Shown here piece by piece: positions 16,167 through 23,752 of a stretch of DNA of 28,584 nt. The notes below the pieces were generated by a model, which was given only the letters and a program-made list of their open reading frames with translations, searched no databases and was not told where the DNA came from. The stretch lies in NCBI GenBank assembly GCA_034433375.1, contig DAOUAQ010000266.1:1-28584 (forward strand), written 5' to 3'. Source of the DNA: DSWT01 sp034433375 (GTDB taxonomy: Bacteria; Chloroflexota; Anaerolineae; B4-G1; SLSP01). The first letter of the stretch is position 1; each line of letters opens with the position of its first letter. A program made the translations under genes and the position numbers.

Positions 16167-17834
16167 CTACTCCCGCTGCAACGCCACCTCTACGTCATAC
16201 GGCGATTCTTCGTCGCCGATGAACACGTCATCGCCAATGACGGGACGGTAGCCTTCCGCCCACACCAGGATGCCGTAGGATTGATTGCGCTCCAGCGCAT
16301 AAGGCAGCTCGAAATAGCCGTTGATGTCGGTCTGGGCGAACGTGTACACCTGATCCTCGTCGCCGTTCCAATCCTCGACCGTGACGCCCGGAATGAGCAC
16401 GATGTACAACGCGCCGCCGATCCCACGCTTGGTGCTGGCGTTGATGACGTACCCGCGAATCAGCAACCCTTCGCCGGGCGTAGTGGATGGCGCCGCTGCG
16501 CCGCCCACCTTGATCGAACCCTCGGCCAATTTCTGATCCTCGACATAGAGTTCGAGGCGATAGACACCTTCAATCAAGCCGTTTTCGTTGGAGACGCTCA
16601 ACCACCAACTGCCGCTCTCCCCGCCTTTCCACGCATCCGGCGTCCAACTCACGTCAGCTTGATATTCGCCGTCCAGGTACCAGCGGGCCTCCCACATGAC
16701 GCCATCCGCCATCCCTGCGTATTGCCAGCAAGCGTACAGCGCGGTCGAACCGGAAGGCAACTGCGTCACGGACATGGTCGGCTGATCGTAGTCATCCACA
16801 GCGGGCGCGAAGACGATGTTCGAAAAACTCGCTTGCCCCGCCGTCTTGCCCGGCTTGGGCCGGGTGGGCGTTGTGGGCACAGTCGCCCCCGATTTCGCCG
16901 CTTCGACGAGCGACTTTGCCAGATTGACCGGGCGGATGGCGTTGATGAAGCCGCCCACCGGGATGCAGTTATCGTTTTGATTGATGTAGCCGTCGCCATT
17001 GGTGTCCGCGAGATAGCGGCAATCGGCAAAACGCTCCGCGCCGCCATAGCCCACCTGCGTCGGCACGCCGATGATTTCGCCGCCCAGGTTCGCCGCCAGA
17101 CCGCCGCTGTTCCCGCCGGCGATGGTGGCGTCGGTCTTGACGTAGGCGCGCCCCTCCACGCCCGGCTCGCGGGTGAAGCCGCTCACGACGCCTTCCGTGA
17201 AGGTGATCGTCTCGCCGCCAATGCCGGGATAGCCCAGGATGTGCAGCAAGTCGCCGAGTTCCAGCGCGTCGGAGTCGCCCAACGGCACGGTGGTCAGCCC
17301 CAACTGCTTGGGATCAACCGCACTGCCGCTCAAATCACTGACGATCTGGATGACGGCCAAATCCAGATCGTAGTCAATGGCGCGGATCTCCGCCAGGTAG
17401 CGCAGTTCCGGCGTGTCGTCGGAGCGCACGGTGATGGCGACGCCGAGCGCGTCCGGCTGATAGTTGGGGTCGGGATCGGAGGCGACGTGGGCGTTCGTCA
17501 GAATCAGGCCATCCGGCGTGAGAATGGAGCCTGATCCCGTCCACAAAGGTTGATAGCGCCCGCCCTCTTTGACCAACGCGATGATCTGTACCGTCGCGCG
17601 CAGCAGGTTTTGGCGGATTTGCCGGTCGTCGCCCGTGAACGTCGGGGTTTTCGGCGCTTCCTCAGTCACAGGCGTCGCCTCGCTTTCCGGCTCTTGCGCC
17701 GGTGTGACCGTCGCTTTAGCCGGTTTCGCCGAACTCGGCGTTGGCGTCGCCGGCGGCAAAGTGTTCGGCGCGCCGCACGCGAGAACGGTCAAAAACATCA
17801 AACAGAGGATGAATAATCGCATACGTTTGCTCAT
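16167..17834 (-). CDS. S1C (HtrA-like) trypsin-fold protease lipoprotein without PDZ domain
   Basis: The product is 555 residues. A lipoprotein signal ends L-T-V-L-A-C (Cys20) and is followed by a Pro/Thr/Glu linker to about 70. The trypsin-fold domain (about 75-265) has the triad His116 (L-T-N-A-H-V), Asp158 (D-L-A-V) and Ser243 (G-G-N-S-G-G). An EF-hand-like loop D-T-N-G-D-G-Y-I-N-Q-N-D (277-288) follows, bracketed by Cys272 and Cys290. Residues about 335-445 look like an Ig-type beta domain. Residues about 455-550 look like a carboxypeptidase-regulatory-type beta sandwich (I-R-G-Y-V, D-I-N-G-Y-F). There is no PDZ. It probably acts outside the membrane, in proteolysis or stress response. 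Its start lies one base after the stop of the single-pass membrane protein. Confidence 0.88.
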   Translation of the reverse strand: MSKRMRLFILCLMFLTVLACGAPNTLPPATPTPSSAKPAKATVTPAQEPESEATPVTEEAPKTPTFTGDDRQIRQNLLRATVQIIALVKEGGRYQPLWTGSGSILTPDGLILTNAHVASDPDPNYQPDALGVAITVRSDDTPELRYLAEIRAIDYDLDLAVIQIVSDLSGSAVDPKQLGLTTVPLGDSDALELGDLLHILGYPGIGGETITFTEGVVSGFTREPGVEGRAYVKTDATIAGGNSGGLAANLGGEIIGVPTQVGYGGAERFADCRYLADTNGDGYINQNDNCIPVGGFINAIRPVNLAKSLVEAAKSGATVPTTPTRPKPGKTAGQASFSNIVFAPAVDDYDQPTMSVTQLPSGSTALYACWQYAGMADGVMWEARWYLDGEYQADVSWTPDAWKGGESGSWWLSVSNENGLIEGVYRLELYVEDQKLAEGSIKVGGAAAPSTTPGEGLLIRGYVINASTKRGIGGALYIVLIPGVTVEDWNGDEDQVYTFAQTDINGYFELPYALERNQSYGILVWAEGYRPVIGDDVFIGDEESPYDVEVALQRE

Positions 17835-17835
17835 T

Positions 17836-18414
17836 TCACCACCTCAAATCCTCAACAAAAGTGCGGAAGTAGCGATAGTCGGCGTCGAACGTGTCACTGC
17901 CGGCCAGGTACGTCACGATGATGACGCGCCCTTCGTCGCGCAGCGCCACATCTACGCCGCGCACGACTTCTGGCAGGCGGTCAACGTAAGGATTGTGATC
18001 CACCAGGACGTAGGTGAAGGTGCGCTGCACCGCCATCTCGTCGTGAACCATCACCCGGCTGGTCGTCAGCGGTTTGTACGCATCCACCGCAGTCGCGCGT
18101 TCCAGCGTCAGCGCATCCAAAGCCAAAACGGGATCGGCTTCAGCGGCAAGCGCGCGGCTGCGCAATTCCAGAACCGTGTTGAACGATCCGCTCAACGGAT
18201 TGCGCGCGCGCAGCAGCGGATCGGTTCCGGTCTGCCGCACCCACCCGGCGAAAATGCGCCCGGAGATGCCAGCGTCGCCAAGCGTGAAATCCTCCGCGCG
18301 ATACAGAGCGGACTGGCGAAGCCACACACCCAGGAGCAGCGCCGCCGCCACAAGCGCGATCACGGCCCAATCGGCCCAACGGTCACGGCGGGAAGTTTTC
18401 GGCACAGTGGTCAT
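17836..18414 (-). CDS. Single-pass membrane protein of unknown function in protease operon
   Basis: The product is 192 residues and I do not recognise the family. A short basic cytoplasmic N terminus precedes one membrane segment (about 16-34, A-V-I-A-L-V-A-A-A-L-L-L-G-V-W-L). A soluble domain of about 155 residues follows, predicted outside, with strands near the end (R-V-I-I-V-T-Y-L-A-G). There is no lipobox and no obvious catalytic motif. The start overlaps the stop of the PrsW-like gene by 4 bp (ATGA), and the stop is one base from the S1C protease start. Such coupling suggests that the three work together, and this one could be a sensor, substrate or tether for the protease. Confidence 0.7.
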   Translation of the reverse strand: MTTVPKTSRRDRWADWAVIALVAAALLLGVWLRQSALYRAEDFTLGDAGISGRIFAGWVRQTGTDPLLRARNPLSGSFNTVLELRSRALAAEADPVLALDALTLERATAVDAYKPLTTSRVMVHDEMAVQRTFTYVLVDHNPYVDRLPEVVRGVDVALRDEGRVIIVTYLAGSDTFDADYRYFRTFVEDLRW

Positions 18415-19373
18415 TCTACACCTCCTGCGGCGTCAACGCCCGATAGGGTGATTTTGTTGGCGCGGCGGATGAGATAGAAGAGCGCGCCGAACGTCGCCGC
18501 CGCCGCTGCGGTCGCCAGGAGCAGCCCCGGCCAGGGATTGAAGCCGCCGCCGGAGAGATCAAGGGCCATGGTCGTCAGCTCGCCGCGCAGCGTGGTGAAG
18601 ACGCCATTGAGAATCGCCGCCAGCGCCACCCCACTCGGCAGCCACCAGGACGGTTCAGCCTCGAACTTGGCGCGGCCCAGGAAGTAGCCCGTCAGCCCGG
18701 CGAAGCTCGCTTGCGCCAGCGCCGTCACCACAATGCGGATCACCCCGGCCTGCAAATGCACGCCGCCGTCAGCGATGACATAGTTGATGTTCAGCATTGT
18801 GGCGTAACCAAGCCCGGCCGCCGTCCCGTAGATCACGCCATCCACCCGCTCATCAAACTCCGGCAGCGCGAAGACCGAATAGCGCACTGCCGCGTACTTG
18901 AGAAACTCTTGCGCAACGCCGATGACAAGAATCGCGGCGAGCAGCCCGCCGAGTGGACTACGCGGCAGCCAGCGCTGCACCTCGAAAACGTTATCCAGCA
19001 GTGGGATACCGACCGCCTGCGCCAACAGCGCGCCGAGGAGGAAGACGCTGAGGACGTACCCTTTCGGCTCCGGTTCCAGCCGATCTTGCTGGTAGAAGAA
19101 GACCAGCCAGATCAAGGCCGAGATCAGCGCCAGTCCCACCCCCACGGCGACGAGCACCCAACCCGAAAAGGTAGGTTTGAAAAGGCCGACCAGGATTTCG
19201 ACGAGCAGGACGAAGCCGAGTTGCCCGACAATCATCCCCAACCCCGCGCGCCAGACGCCGGGACGGTCTTTTGTCACTTTGGCGTAATGGCGCGCGCAGT
19301 ATGTCCGCCCGCCAAACTGTTTGGCATCGGCGTCTACCGGCTGCTGACAGACACAACAGATATGGTTATCCAT
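18411..19373 (-). CDS. PrsW-like membrane protein with degenerate active site and zinc knuckle
   Basis: The product is 320 residues. Residues 1-35 hold a small zinc-binding-like motif (C6-x2-C9 and C26-x2-H29). A polytopic region follows that resembles PrsW intramembrane metalloproteases: A-Q-E-F-L-K (154-159) matches the E-E-x-x-K motif with only one Glu, and G-V-I-Y-G-T-A-A-G-L-G-Y-A-T (179-192) is typical. The second motif, usually E-N, is L-N (194-195), and the membrane His residues expected further on are absent. It may therefore be an inactive PrsW relative with a binding or regulatory role. GGAGG (minus strand, about 19384-19380) lies before the ATG. It is the first gene of the packed operon running down to 13958. 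A heptamer array separates it from asnA. Confidence 0.78.
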   Translation of the reverse strand: MDNHICCVCQQPVDADAKQFGGRTYCARHYAKVTKDRPGVWRAGLGMIVGQLGFVLLVEILVGLFKPTFSGWVLVAVGVGLALISALIWLVFFYQQDRLEPEPKGYVLSVFLLGALLAQAVGIPLLDNVFEVQRWLPRSPLGGLLAAILVIGVAQEFLKYAAVRYSVFALPEFDERVDGVIYGTAAGLGYATMLNINYVIADGGVHLQAGVIRIVVTALAQASFAGLTGYFLGRAKFEAEPSWWLPSGVALAAILNGVFTTLRGELTTMALDLSGGGFNPWPGLLLATAAAAATFGALFYLIRRANKITLSGVDAAGGVE

Positions 19374-19395
19374 AGGCTATCCTCCATATAAGTCG

Positions 19396-19465
19396 AAAGT
19401 CCAAAGTCCAAAGTCTAAAGTCCAAAGTCTAAAGTCCAAAGTCTAAAGTCTAAAGTCTAAAGTAA
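19396..19465. repeat. AAAGTCY heptamer array downstream of asnA
   Basis: Ten 7-nt units run in phase, nine of them aaagtcc or aaagtct and the last aaagtaa. The TAG stop of asnA (19459-19457) and its final Leu codons fall inside the array. The same unit family lies upstream of asnA at 20511. Confidence 0.9.
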
Positions 19466-20497
19466 ATGAATGTTGTTGGCGCGGCAGGTGTGAACCATCG
19501 TTGCGGGCCAGAGGCTCGATTGGATTTCGCCGATGTGGGCTTTGTGCAGGTAAAGCATACACAGGCGCGATTGGCCGATGCCGCCGCCGATGGACTGTGG
19601 CAGTTCACCCGCCAGCAAACGGCGGTGGAAGAGCAGCTCGCGCCGGTCGAGCGCGTCGCGCAGCGCCAACTGCCGCAGCAGCGCCGCTGCGTCCACGCGG
19701 ATGCCCATTGACGAGAGTTCCAGCGCCGTATCAAACAGCGGGTAATACACCAAGATGTCGCCGTTCAAGCCCTGGTAGCCATCCACCGTCGGCGAGGACC
19801 AGTCGTCGTAGTCCGGCGCGCGCCCATCGTGCGGTTGCCCGTTCCGCAGCGCGCCGCCGATGCCGATGAGGAACACCGCGCCATACTCGCGGCAGGCCGC
19901 GTCCTCGCGCGCTTTCGGCGACAGATCAGGATAGCGCGCTTCCAGGTCTTCGGCGTGGATGACGGTGATCGTCTCCGGCAAAAATGGCTCGATGACGGGA
20001 TACAGGTGATGTACATAGCGTTCGGTGCGGCGGATCACGTCGTAGATGCGACGGACAGTGGTTTTGAGATAGTCCAGCGTGCGCTCCTCAGGCTGCATCA
20101 CGCGCTCCCAGTCCCATTGATCCACGTACAGGGAATGGAGATTGTCCAAATCCTCGTCGGCGCGGATGGCGTTCATGTCGGTGTACAACCCTTCGCCCGG
20201 CGCAAAGTCCAGGTCGGCCAACTGCATCCGCTTCCATTTCGCCAGCGAGTGAACGATCTCAGCGCGCACATCGGCCAGCGCCTTGATCGGAAACGACACC
20301 GGCCGCTCAACGCCGTTGAGATCGTCGTTAATCCCCGTCCCGGCCTGCACGAACAACGGCGCGGTCACGCGGACGAGGTTCAACTCGAAAGCCAGATTCG
20401 TCTGGAAAAACGTTTTGATCTGGCGAATGGCGCTCTCCGTCTCACGCACATCCAATAAACAACGATATTTCTCTGGGATAATCAAACGCGTTACCAT
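19457..20497 (-). CDS. asnA: Aspartate-ammonia ligase (asparagine synthetase A)
   Basis: The product is 346 residues, slightly longer than the roughly 330 of E. coli AsnA. It makes asparagine from aspartate, ammonia and ATP in the cytoplasm and has a class II aminoacyl-tRNA-synthetase fold. Matches are strong along the length: H-S-L-A-K-W-K-R (about 85-92), G-E-G-L-Y-T, V-D-Q-W-D-W-E-R-V, A-V-F-L-I-G-I-G-G, R-A-P-D-Y-D-D-W-S, G-L-N-G-D-I-L-V, E-L-S-S-M-G-I-R-V-D-A and I-G-G-G-I-G-Q-S-R. I start it at ATG 20497, preceded by a GAGGGGG purine stretch; the frame stays open upstream through a repeat array that cannot be native coding sequence. Its C terminus and stop lie in another array. Confidence 0.93.
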   Translation of the reverse strand: MVTRLIIPEKYRCLLDVRETESAIRQIKTFFQTNLAFELNLVRVTAPLFVQAGTGINDDLNGVERPVSFPIKALADVRAEIVHSLAKWKRMQLADLDFAPGEGLYTDMNAIRADEDLDNLHSLYVDQWDWERVMQPEERTLDYLKTTVRRIYDVIRRTERYVHHLYPVIEPFLPETITVIHAEDLEARYPDLSPKAREDAACREYGAVFLIGIGGALRNGQPHDGRAPDYDDWSSPTVDGYQGLNGDILVYYPLFDTALELSSMGIRVDAAALLRQLALRDALDRRELLFHRRLLAGELPQSIGGGIGQSRLCMLYLHKAHIGEIQSSLWPATMVHTCRANNIHLL

Positions 20498-20510
20498 CTC
20501 CCCCTCTTGG

Positions 20511-20608
20511 TCGAAAGTCGAAAGTCCAAAGTCGAAAGTCGGATGTCGAAAGTCCGAGGTCCACATCACGAATTACGAATTACGAATTACGAATTACGAA
20601 TTACGAAT
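20511..20608. repeat. Mixed heptamer array upstream of asnA
   Basis: Fourteen 7-nt units stay in one phase but switch family midway: tcgaaag/tccaaag-type units (20511-20559), then tccacat and cacgaat, then five tacgaat units (20574-20608). It lies between asnA and the small membrane protein gene. Confidence 0.9.
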
Positions 20609-20675
20609 CTCCAGCGTGAACTTTTTGGCGCCAGCGCGCATGAAACAGATAGATCAAACAAAACGGAGGTGTGCC

Positions 20676-20885
20676 ATGACACGCTGGATTCGAGACTGGT
20701 TTATTTTGTCAGCATTGGTGGTGATGGGCGCAGGGATGTTGTTCGTCTTCTGGGCGATTTGGCCGCTATTGCCCAACCGTCTACCCACCATCCTTCTCCC
20801 CTCGCTTGACCTGGAAGGCGTCATCGCCATCCTGATGCTCATCATCATCCTTGCCGGCTTCGGAAAGCTAATGTGCAGCAGATAG
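20676..20885 (+). CDS. Small two-helix membrane protein
   Basis: The product is 69 residues and I do not recognise the family. A basic N terminus is followed by a membrane segment at about 9-30, a short Pro/Leu loop, and a second hydrophobic segment at about 45-62 ending in a charged tail. CGGAGGT (20664-20670) lies 5 nt before the ATG, which supports real translation. It is divergent from asnA and convergent with pstB. Its TAG stop is the start of a heptamer array. Confidence 0.6.
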   Translation: MTRWIRDWFILSALVVMGAGMLFVFWAIWPLLPNRLPTILLPSLDLEGVIAILMLIIILAGFGKLMCSR

Positions 20886-21042
20886 CGAGTGAAGAGTAAA
20901 GAGTGAAGAATAAAGAGTGAAGAGTGAAGAATAACAAATGGCTTCCTTCATCTTAACTCTTAACTCCTGCCTCCTGCCTCCTGCCTCTTGCCTCTTGCCT
21001 CCTGCCTCTTGCCTCCTGCCTCCTGCCTCTTGCCTCTTGCTA
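20884..21042. repeat. Large two-armed heptamer array between convergent genes
   Basis: The left arm (20884-20939) has units such as gaagagt, aaagagt, gaagaat. The right arm (20952-21042) has 13 in-phase units: cttaact twice, then cctgcct/cttgcct mixed. The arms are partly complementary and could pair. The TAG stop of pstB is in the last unit (21042-21040). The left arm begins at the stop of the small membrane protein gene. A shared terminator role is possible. Confidence 0.85.
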
Positions 21043-21813
21043 TCCTACCCGCCCGCTGATGTAATCCTCCGTCATCTTCTGCGCGGGACGGGTGAAGAGC
21101 TGCGCCGTCTTCGCTACTTCGATCAACTCGCCGAGCCAGAAAAACGCCGTCTGATCCGAGACGCGCGCGGCCTGCTGCATATTGTGCGTGACGATGACGA
21201 TGGTGTACTGCTCCCGCAATTTGCGCATCAGCTCCTCGACGCGCAGCGTGGCGATGGGATCCAGCGCCGAGCATGGCTCGTCCATCAGGATCACCTCCGG
21301 CTTCACCGCCAGCGTGCGCGCGATGCACAACCGCTGCTGCTGGCCGAGCGACAGGCTCAACGCCGGCAGCGACATATCGCCTTTGATCTCGTCCCACAAA
21401 TCCACTTCGCGCAAATACTGCTGGGCCATATCGCTCAAGGCCGATCCCGTCTCCAGCCCTAGCGAACGCGGCCCCATCACGATGTTGTTGTAGATGGACT
21501 GCGGGAAGGGATTAGGCTTCTGAAACACCAGCCCCACCCGGCGGCGCAACTCGACGATGTCCACGGTGGGCGCGTAGATGTCGGCGTCGTCCAGCAGGAT
21601 TTCGCCTTCGACGCGCGTGTGAGGGATTTCGTCATTCATACGATTCAGACAACGCAAAAACGTGGACTTTCCGCACCCCGATGGACCGATGAAGGCCATG
21701 ATCTCTTCGGGCATAACGTCCAGCGTGATATTCATCAACGCTTGCTTGGAACCATAGTAGAAATCCAAGTGGAGTACGCGAATTTTCGGCTCTGCCGGCG
21801 TGTCGTTCATCAT
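21040..21813 (-). CDS. pstB: Phosphate ABC transporter ATPase PstB (canonical copy)
   Basis: The product is 257 residues. It hydrolyses ATP to drive phosphate import by PstSCA. Motifs seen: Walker A G-P-S-G-C-G-K-S-T (43-51), PstB-specific Q-loop V-F-Q-K-P-N-P-F-P with Gln98, signature L-S-L-G-Q (154-158, usually L-S-G-G-Q), Walker B V-I-L-M-D-E (174-179) and H-loop His210 in V-T-H-N. The length is typical. It is divergent from pstS and has its own strong promoter, unlike the usual pstSCAB order. The stop codon lies in a repeat array. A second pstB follows pstA. Confidence 0.93.
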   Translation of the reverse strand: MMNDTPAEPKIRVLHLDFYYGSKQALMNITLDVMPEEIMAFIGPSGCGKSTFLRCLNRMNDEIPHTRVEGEILLDDADIYAPTVDIVELRRRVGLVFQKPNPFPQSIYNNIVMGPRSLGLETGSALSDMAQQYLREVDLWDEIKGDMSLPALSLSLGQQQRLCIARTLAVKPEVILMDEPCSALDPIATLRVEELMRKLREQYTIVIVTHNMQQAARVSDQTAFFWLGELIEVAKTAQLFTRPAQKMTEDYISGRVG

Positions 21814-21843
21814 TCACCCATTCTCCCATTACAGATACCCACA

Positions 21844-21871
21844 AGTATAGACGCTCTTAGAAGGTAGTCAA
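21844..21871 (-). promoter_or_regulatory. Promoter of divergent pstB
   Basis: On the minus strand the -35 is TTGACT (21871-21866), the spacer is 16 bp and the -10 is TATACT (21849-21844). Transcription should start near 21837, leaving a leader of about 24 nt with a GGGAG before the ATG. I see no clear Pho-box repeat. Confidence 0.72.
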
Positions 21872-21887
21872 TCATCCTATTTGGGGT

Positions 21888-21915
21888 TTGTTTTTTCATC
21901 CGTTGACAGTATAAT
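21888..21915 (+). promoter_or_regulatory. Promoter of pstSCAB2, likely leaderless
   Basis: The -35 is TTGTTT (21888-21893), the spacer is 16 bp and the -10 is TATAAT (21910-21915). The GTG start of pstS is at 21924, only 8 nt after the -10, with no Shine-Dalgarno. The TTGACA at 21903-21908 is too close to this -10 to serve as its -35. Confidence 0.7.
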
Positions 21916-21923
21916 GCTTCCTT

Positions 21924-22835
21924 GTGCGAAACAAGGATATTCTGCTAACCATAAAACTGGCGGCGCTCCTTCTGATGGGGCTGGCGTTCGTTGGGTGTAG
22001 GCCGCAAAACGCGCAGACCACCACGGGCAGCGCCTCAGCGATCATCCAGAACAAAGGCTCCGATACCATCGTCAACCTGGCGCTGGCCTGGGCCGAGCAG
22101 TATCAGCTCCTCGAACCTGACGTGCGCATCGCCGTCACCGGCGGCGGCTCGGGCACCGGCATCGCGGCGCTGATCAATGGGACGGTAGACCTCGCCAATG
22201 CTTCGCGGCAGATCAAGGCCGAGGAACTGGAATCCGCGCGCGCCAACGGCTTCGACCCCATCGAGTATGTCATCGCCCGCGACGCCATCGCCGTCATCGT
22301 CCATCCCGACAATCCCGTGGATAAGCTGACGCTGCAACAAATCTCCGACATCTACAGCGGCAAAATCACGAACTGGCAAGCAGTCGGCGGTGAAGACCGC
22401 CCCATCGTGCTCCTCTCGCGCGAGACGAACTCCGGCACGCACGTCTACTTCCTCGAAGAAGTCATCCGCCTGGGGCAGAAAGACAACAAGACCTTTTTCT
22501 CGCCAGACACGCTGCTCCTGCCCTCGTCGGAAGGTATCGGCGTGGAAGTGCGCCAGAACCCTAACGCCATCGGCTACGACGGCCTGGGCTACGTCACGGC
22601 GGATATGAAGACGATCGCCGTGAGTGTCGGAGAAGGCCAGCCATACTATCCGCCCACAGTCGAGACGGTGAACGCGGGCGAGTACCCCATCGCGCGTGAC
22701 CTCTATATGTACACCGCCGGCGAACCACAGGGGCAGATCAAGACCTACCTGGAATGGATTCTCGGCCCGGCGGCGCAACAGACGGTGCTAGAATTGGGCT
22801 TCGTGCCGATCAGCGACACAGGAGCAACACCATGA
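21924..22835 (+). CDS. pstS: Phosphate-binding lipoprotein PstS
   Basis: The product is 303 residues. A lipoprotein signal ends F-V-G-C (Cys25). It binds phosphate outside the membrane and hands it to PstCA. The PstS pattern is clear: N-K-G-S-D-T-I at about 43, T-G-G-G-S-G-T-G-I-A-A-L (phosphate loop), D-L-A-N-A-S-R, V-I-V-H-P-D-N-P-V, I-Y-S-G-K-I-T-N-W and R-E-T-N-S-G-T-H. The GTG start follows a strong -10 by 8 nt and has no ribosome site, so the message is likely leaderless. It overlaps pstC by 4 bp (ATGA). It is first in the pstS-pstC-pstA-pstB2 operon. No phoU is in the window. Confidence 0.93.
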   Translation: MRNKDILLTIKLAALLLMGLAFVGCRPQNAQTTTGSASAIIQNKGSDTIVNLALAWAEQYQLLEPDVRIAVTGGGSGTGIAALINGTVDLANASRQIKAEELESARANGFDPIEYVIARDAIAVIVHPDNPVDKLTLQQISDIYSGKITNWQAVGGEDRPIVLLSRETNSGTHVYFLEEVIRLGQKDNKTFFSPDTLLLPSSEGIGVEVRQNPNAIGYDGLGYVTADMKTIAVSVGEGQPYYPPTVETVNAGEYPIARDLYMYTAGEPQGQIKTYLEWILGPAAQQTVLELGFVPISDTGATP

Positions 22836-23752
22836 CCAACGAACGTGAAGACAAACAGAAACCATCCATTTCGTGGCCGGAGTTTTTCATCGAACGCGCC
22901 ATCCAGGTCTCCGGCGTTTCGGCGATTGTCCTGGTGGTGCTCATCTTCTTGTTTTTGATTAAAGAGGGCACGCCGGCCTTCTTCAAAGTGCCGCTATCCA
23001 CCCTCTTTGCCGCGCGCTGGTATCCCATCGAAAGTTATTACGGCCTGCTGCCGCTGGTGATGGGATCGCTCATCGTCACCATCGGCGCGGCGGTCGTCTC
23101 GCTGCCGTTGGGGCTGGCGACGGCGATTTTCATCGCGGAGATCGCGCCCGATTGGATGCGCGACGTTCTCAAGCCCTTCGTCGAGGTGCTGGCCGGCATC
23201 CCCTCCGTCGTCATCGGCTTCATCGGGATGTTGGTTTTCGCGCCGCTCATCCGCGTCGCGCTGGACATCCCCACCGGCCTCACAGCGTTTACCGGCGTGC
23301 TGCTGCTGGCGTGGATGGCGCTGCCCACCGTCGTCAGCGTGGCGGAAGACGTGCTCGACGCCGTGCCCACAACCTACCGCGACGCCGGCCTGGCGTTGGG
23401 GATGACGCGCTGGCAGGTGATCTGGCGCATCGTGCTGCCGGCCGGGCGCTCCGGCATCCTGATGGCGTTGATGTTGGGGGTGGGCCGCGCCATCGGCGAA
23501 ACGATGACCGTGATGATGGTCACCGGCAATGCGGCGCGGATTCCCACCGGCCTGCGCGACTTCTTCATGCCGGTGCGCACGATGACGGCCACCATCGCCG
23601 CCGAAATGGGCGAGGTGGCGCAGGGCAGCCCGCATTATCACGTGCTCTTCGCTGTGGGACTGACGTTGTTCATCATCACCTTCATCGTCAACATGGCGGC
23701 GGCCTCGGTAGTCTTCCGCCAGGTCAAACGTGCGGAGCGGATGTTAGCATGA
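22832..23752 (+). CDS. pstC: Phosphate ABC transporter permease PstC
   Basis: The product is 306 residues and an inner-membrane permease of the PstSCAB phosphate importer. The charged N terminus is followed by about six membrane helices, the first near 28-47. The cytoplasmic EAA-type loop that contacts PstB is T-Y-R-D-A-G-L-A-L-G-M-T-R-W-Q, followed by V-L-P-A-G. The conserved G-R-A-I-G-E-T-M-T-V-M-M is also present. The ATG at 22832 overlaps the pstS stop, and its own stop overlaps pstA by 4 bp, so translation is coupled. Confidence 0.93.
   Translation: MTNEREDKQKPSISWPEFFIERAIQVSGVSAIVLVVLIFLFLIKEGTPAFFKVPLSTLFAARWYPIESYYGLLPLVMGSLIVTIGAAVVSLPLGLATAIFIAEIAPDWMRDVLKPFVEVLAGIPSVVIGFIGMLVFAPLIRVALDIPTGLTAFTGVLLLAWMALPTVVSVAEDVLDAVPTTYRDAGLALGMTRWQVIWRIVLPAGRSGILMALMLGVGRAIGETMTVMMVTGNAARIPTGLRDFFMPVRTMTATIAAEMGEVAQGSPHYHVLFAVGLTLFIITFIVNMAAASVVFRQVKRAERMLA

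Noticed and set aside
16029..17534. Long open frame on the plus strand opposite the S1C protease gene
   Set aside because: It mirrors a well-supported GC-rich gene, and its His/Arg-rich translation has no recognisable domain.
20498..20569. Upstream extension of asnA to 20569
   Set aside because: The extra residues come from the heptamer array, and the family's N terminus matches from 20497.
9226..21042. CRISPR arrays
   Set aside because: The repeats are 7-8 nt units with no unique spacers of constant length, and no cas gene is present.
21903..21908. TTGACA as the -35 of the pstS promoter
   Set aside because: It is only one base from the -10; TTGTTT at 21888-21893 has the 16-bp spacing seen elsewhere.
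21814..21923. Pho-box operator between the divergent pst genes
   Set aside because: No pair of direct repeats of the expected kind is visible.
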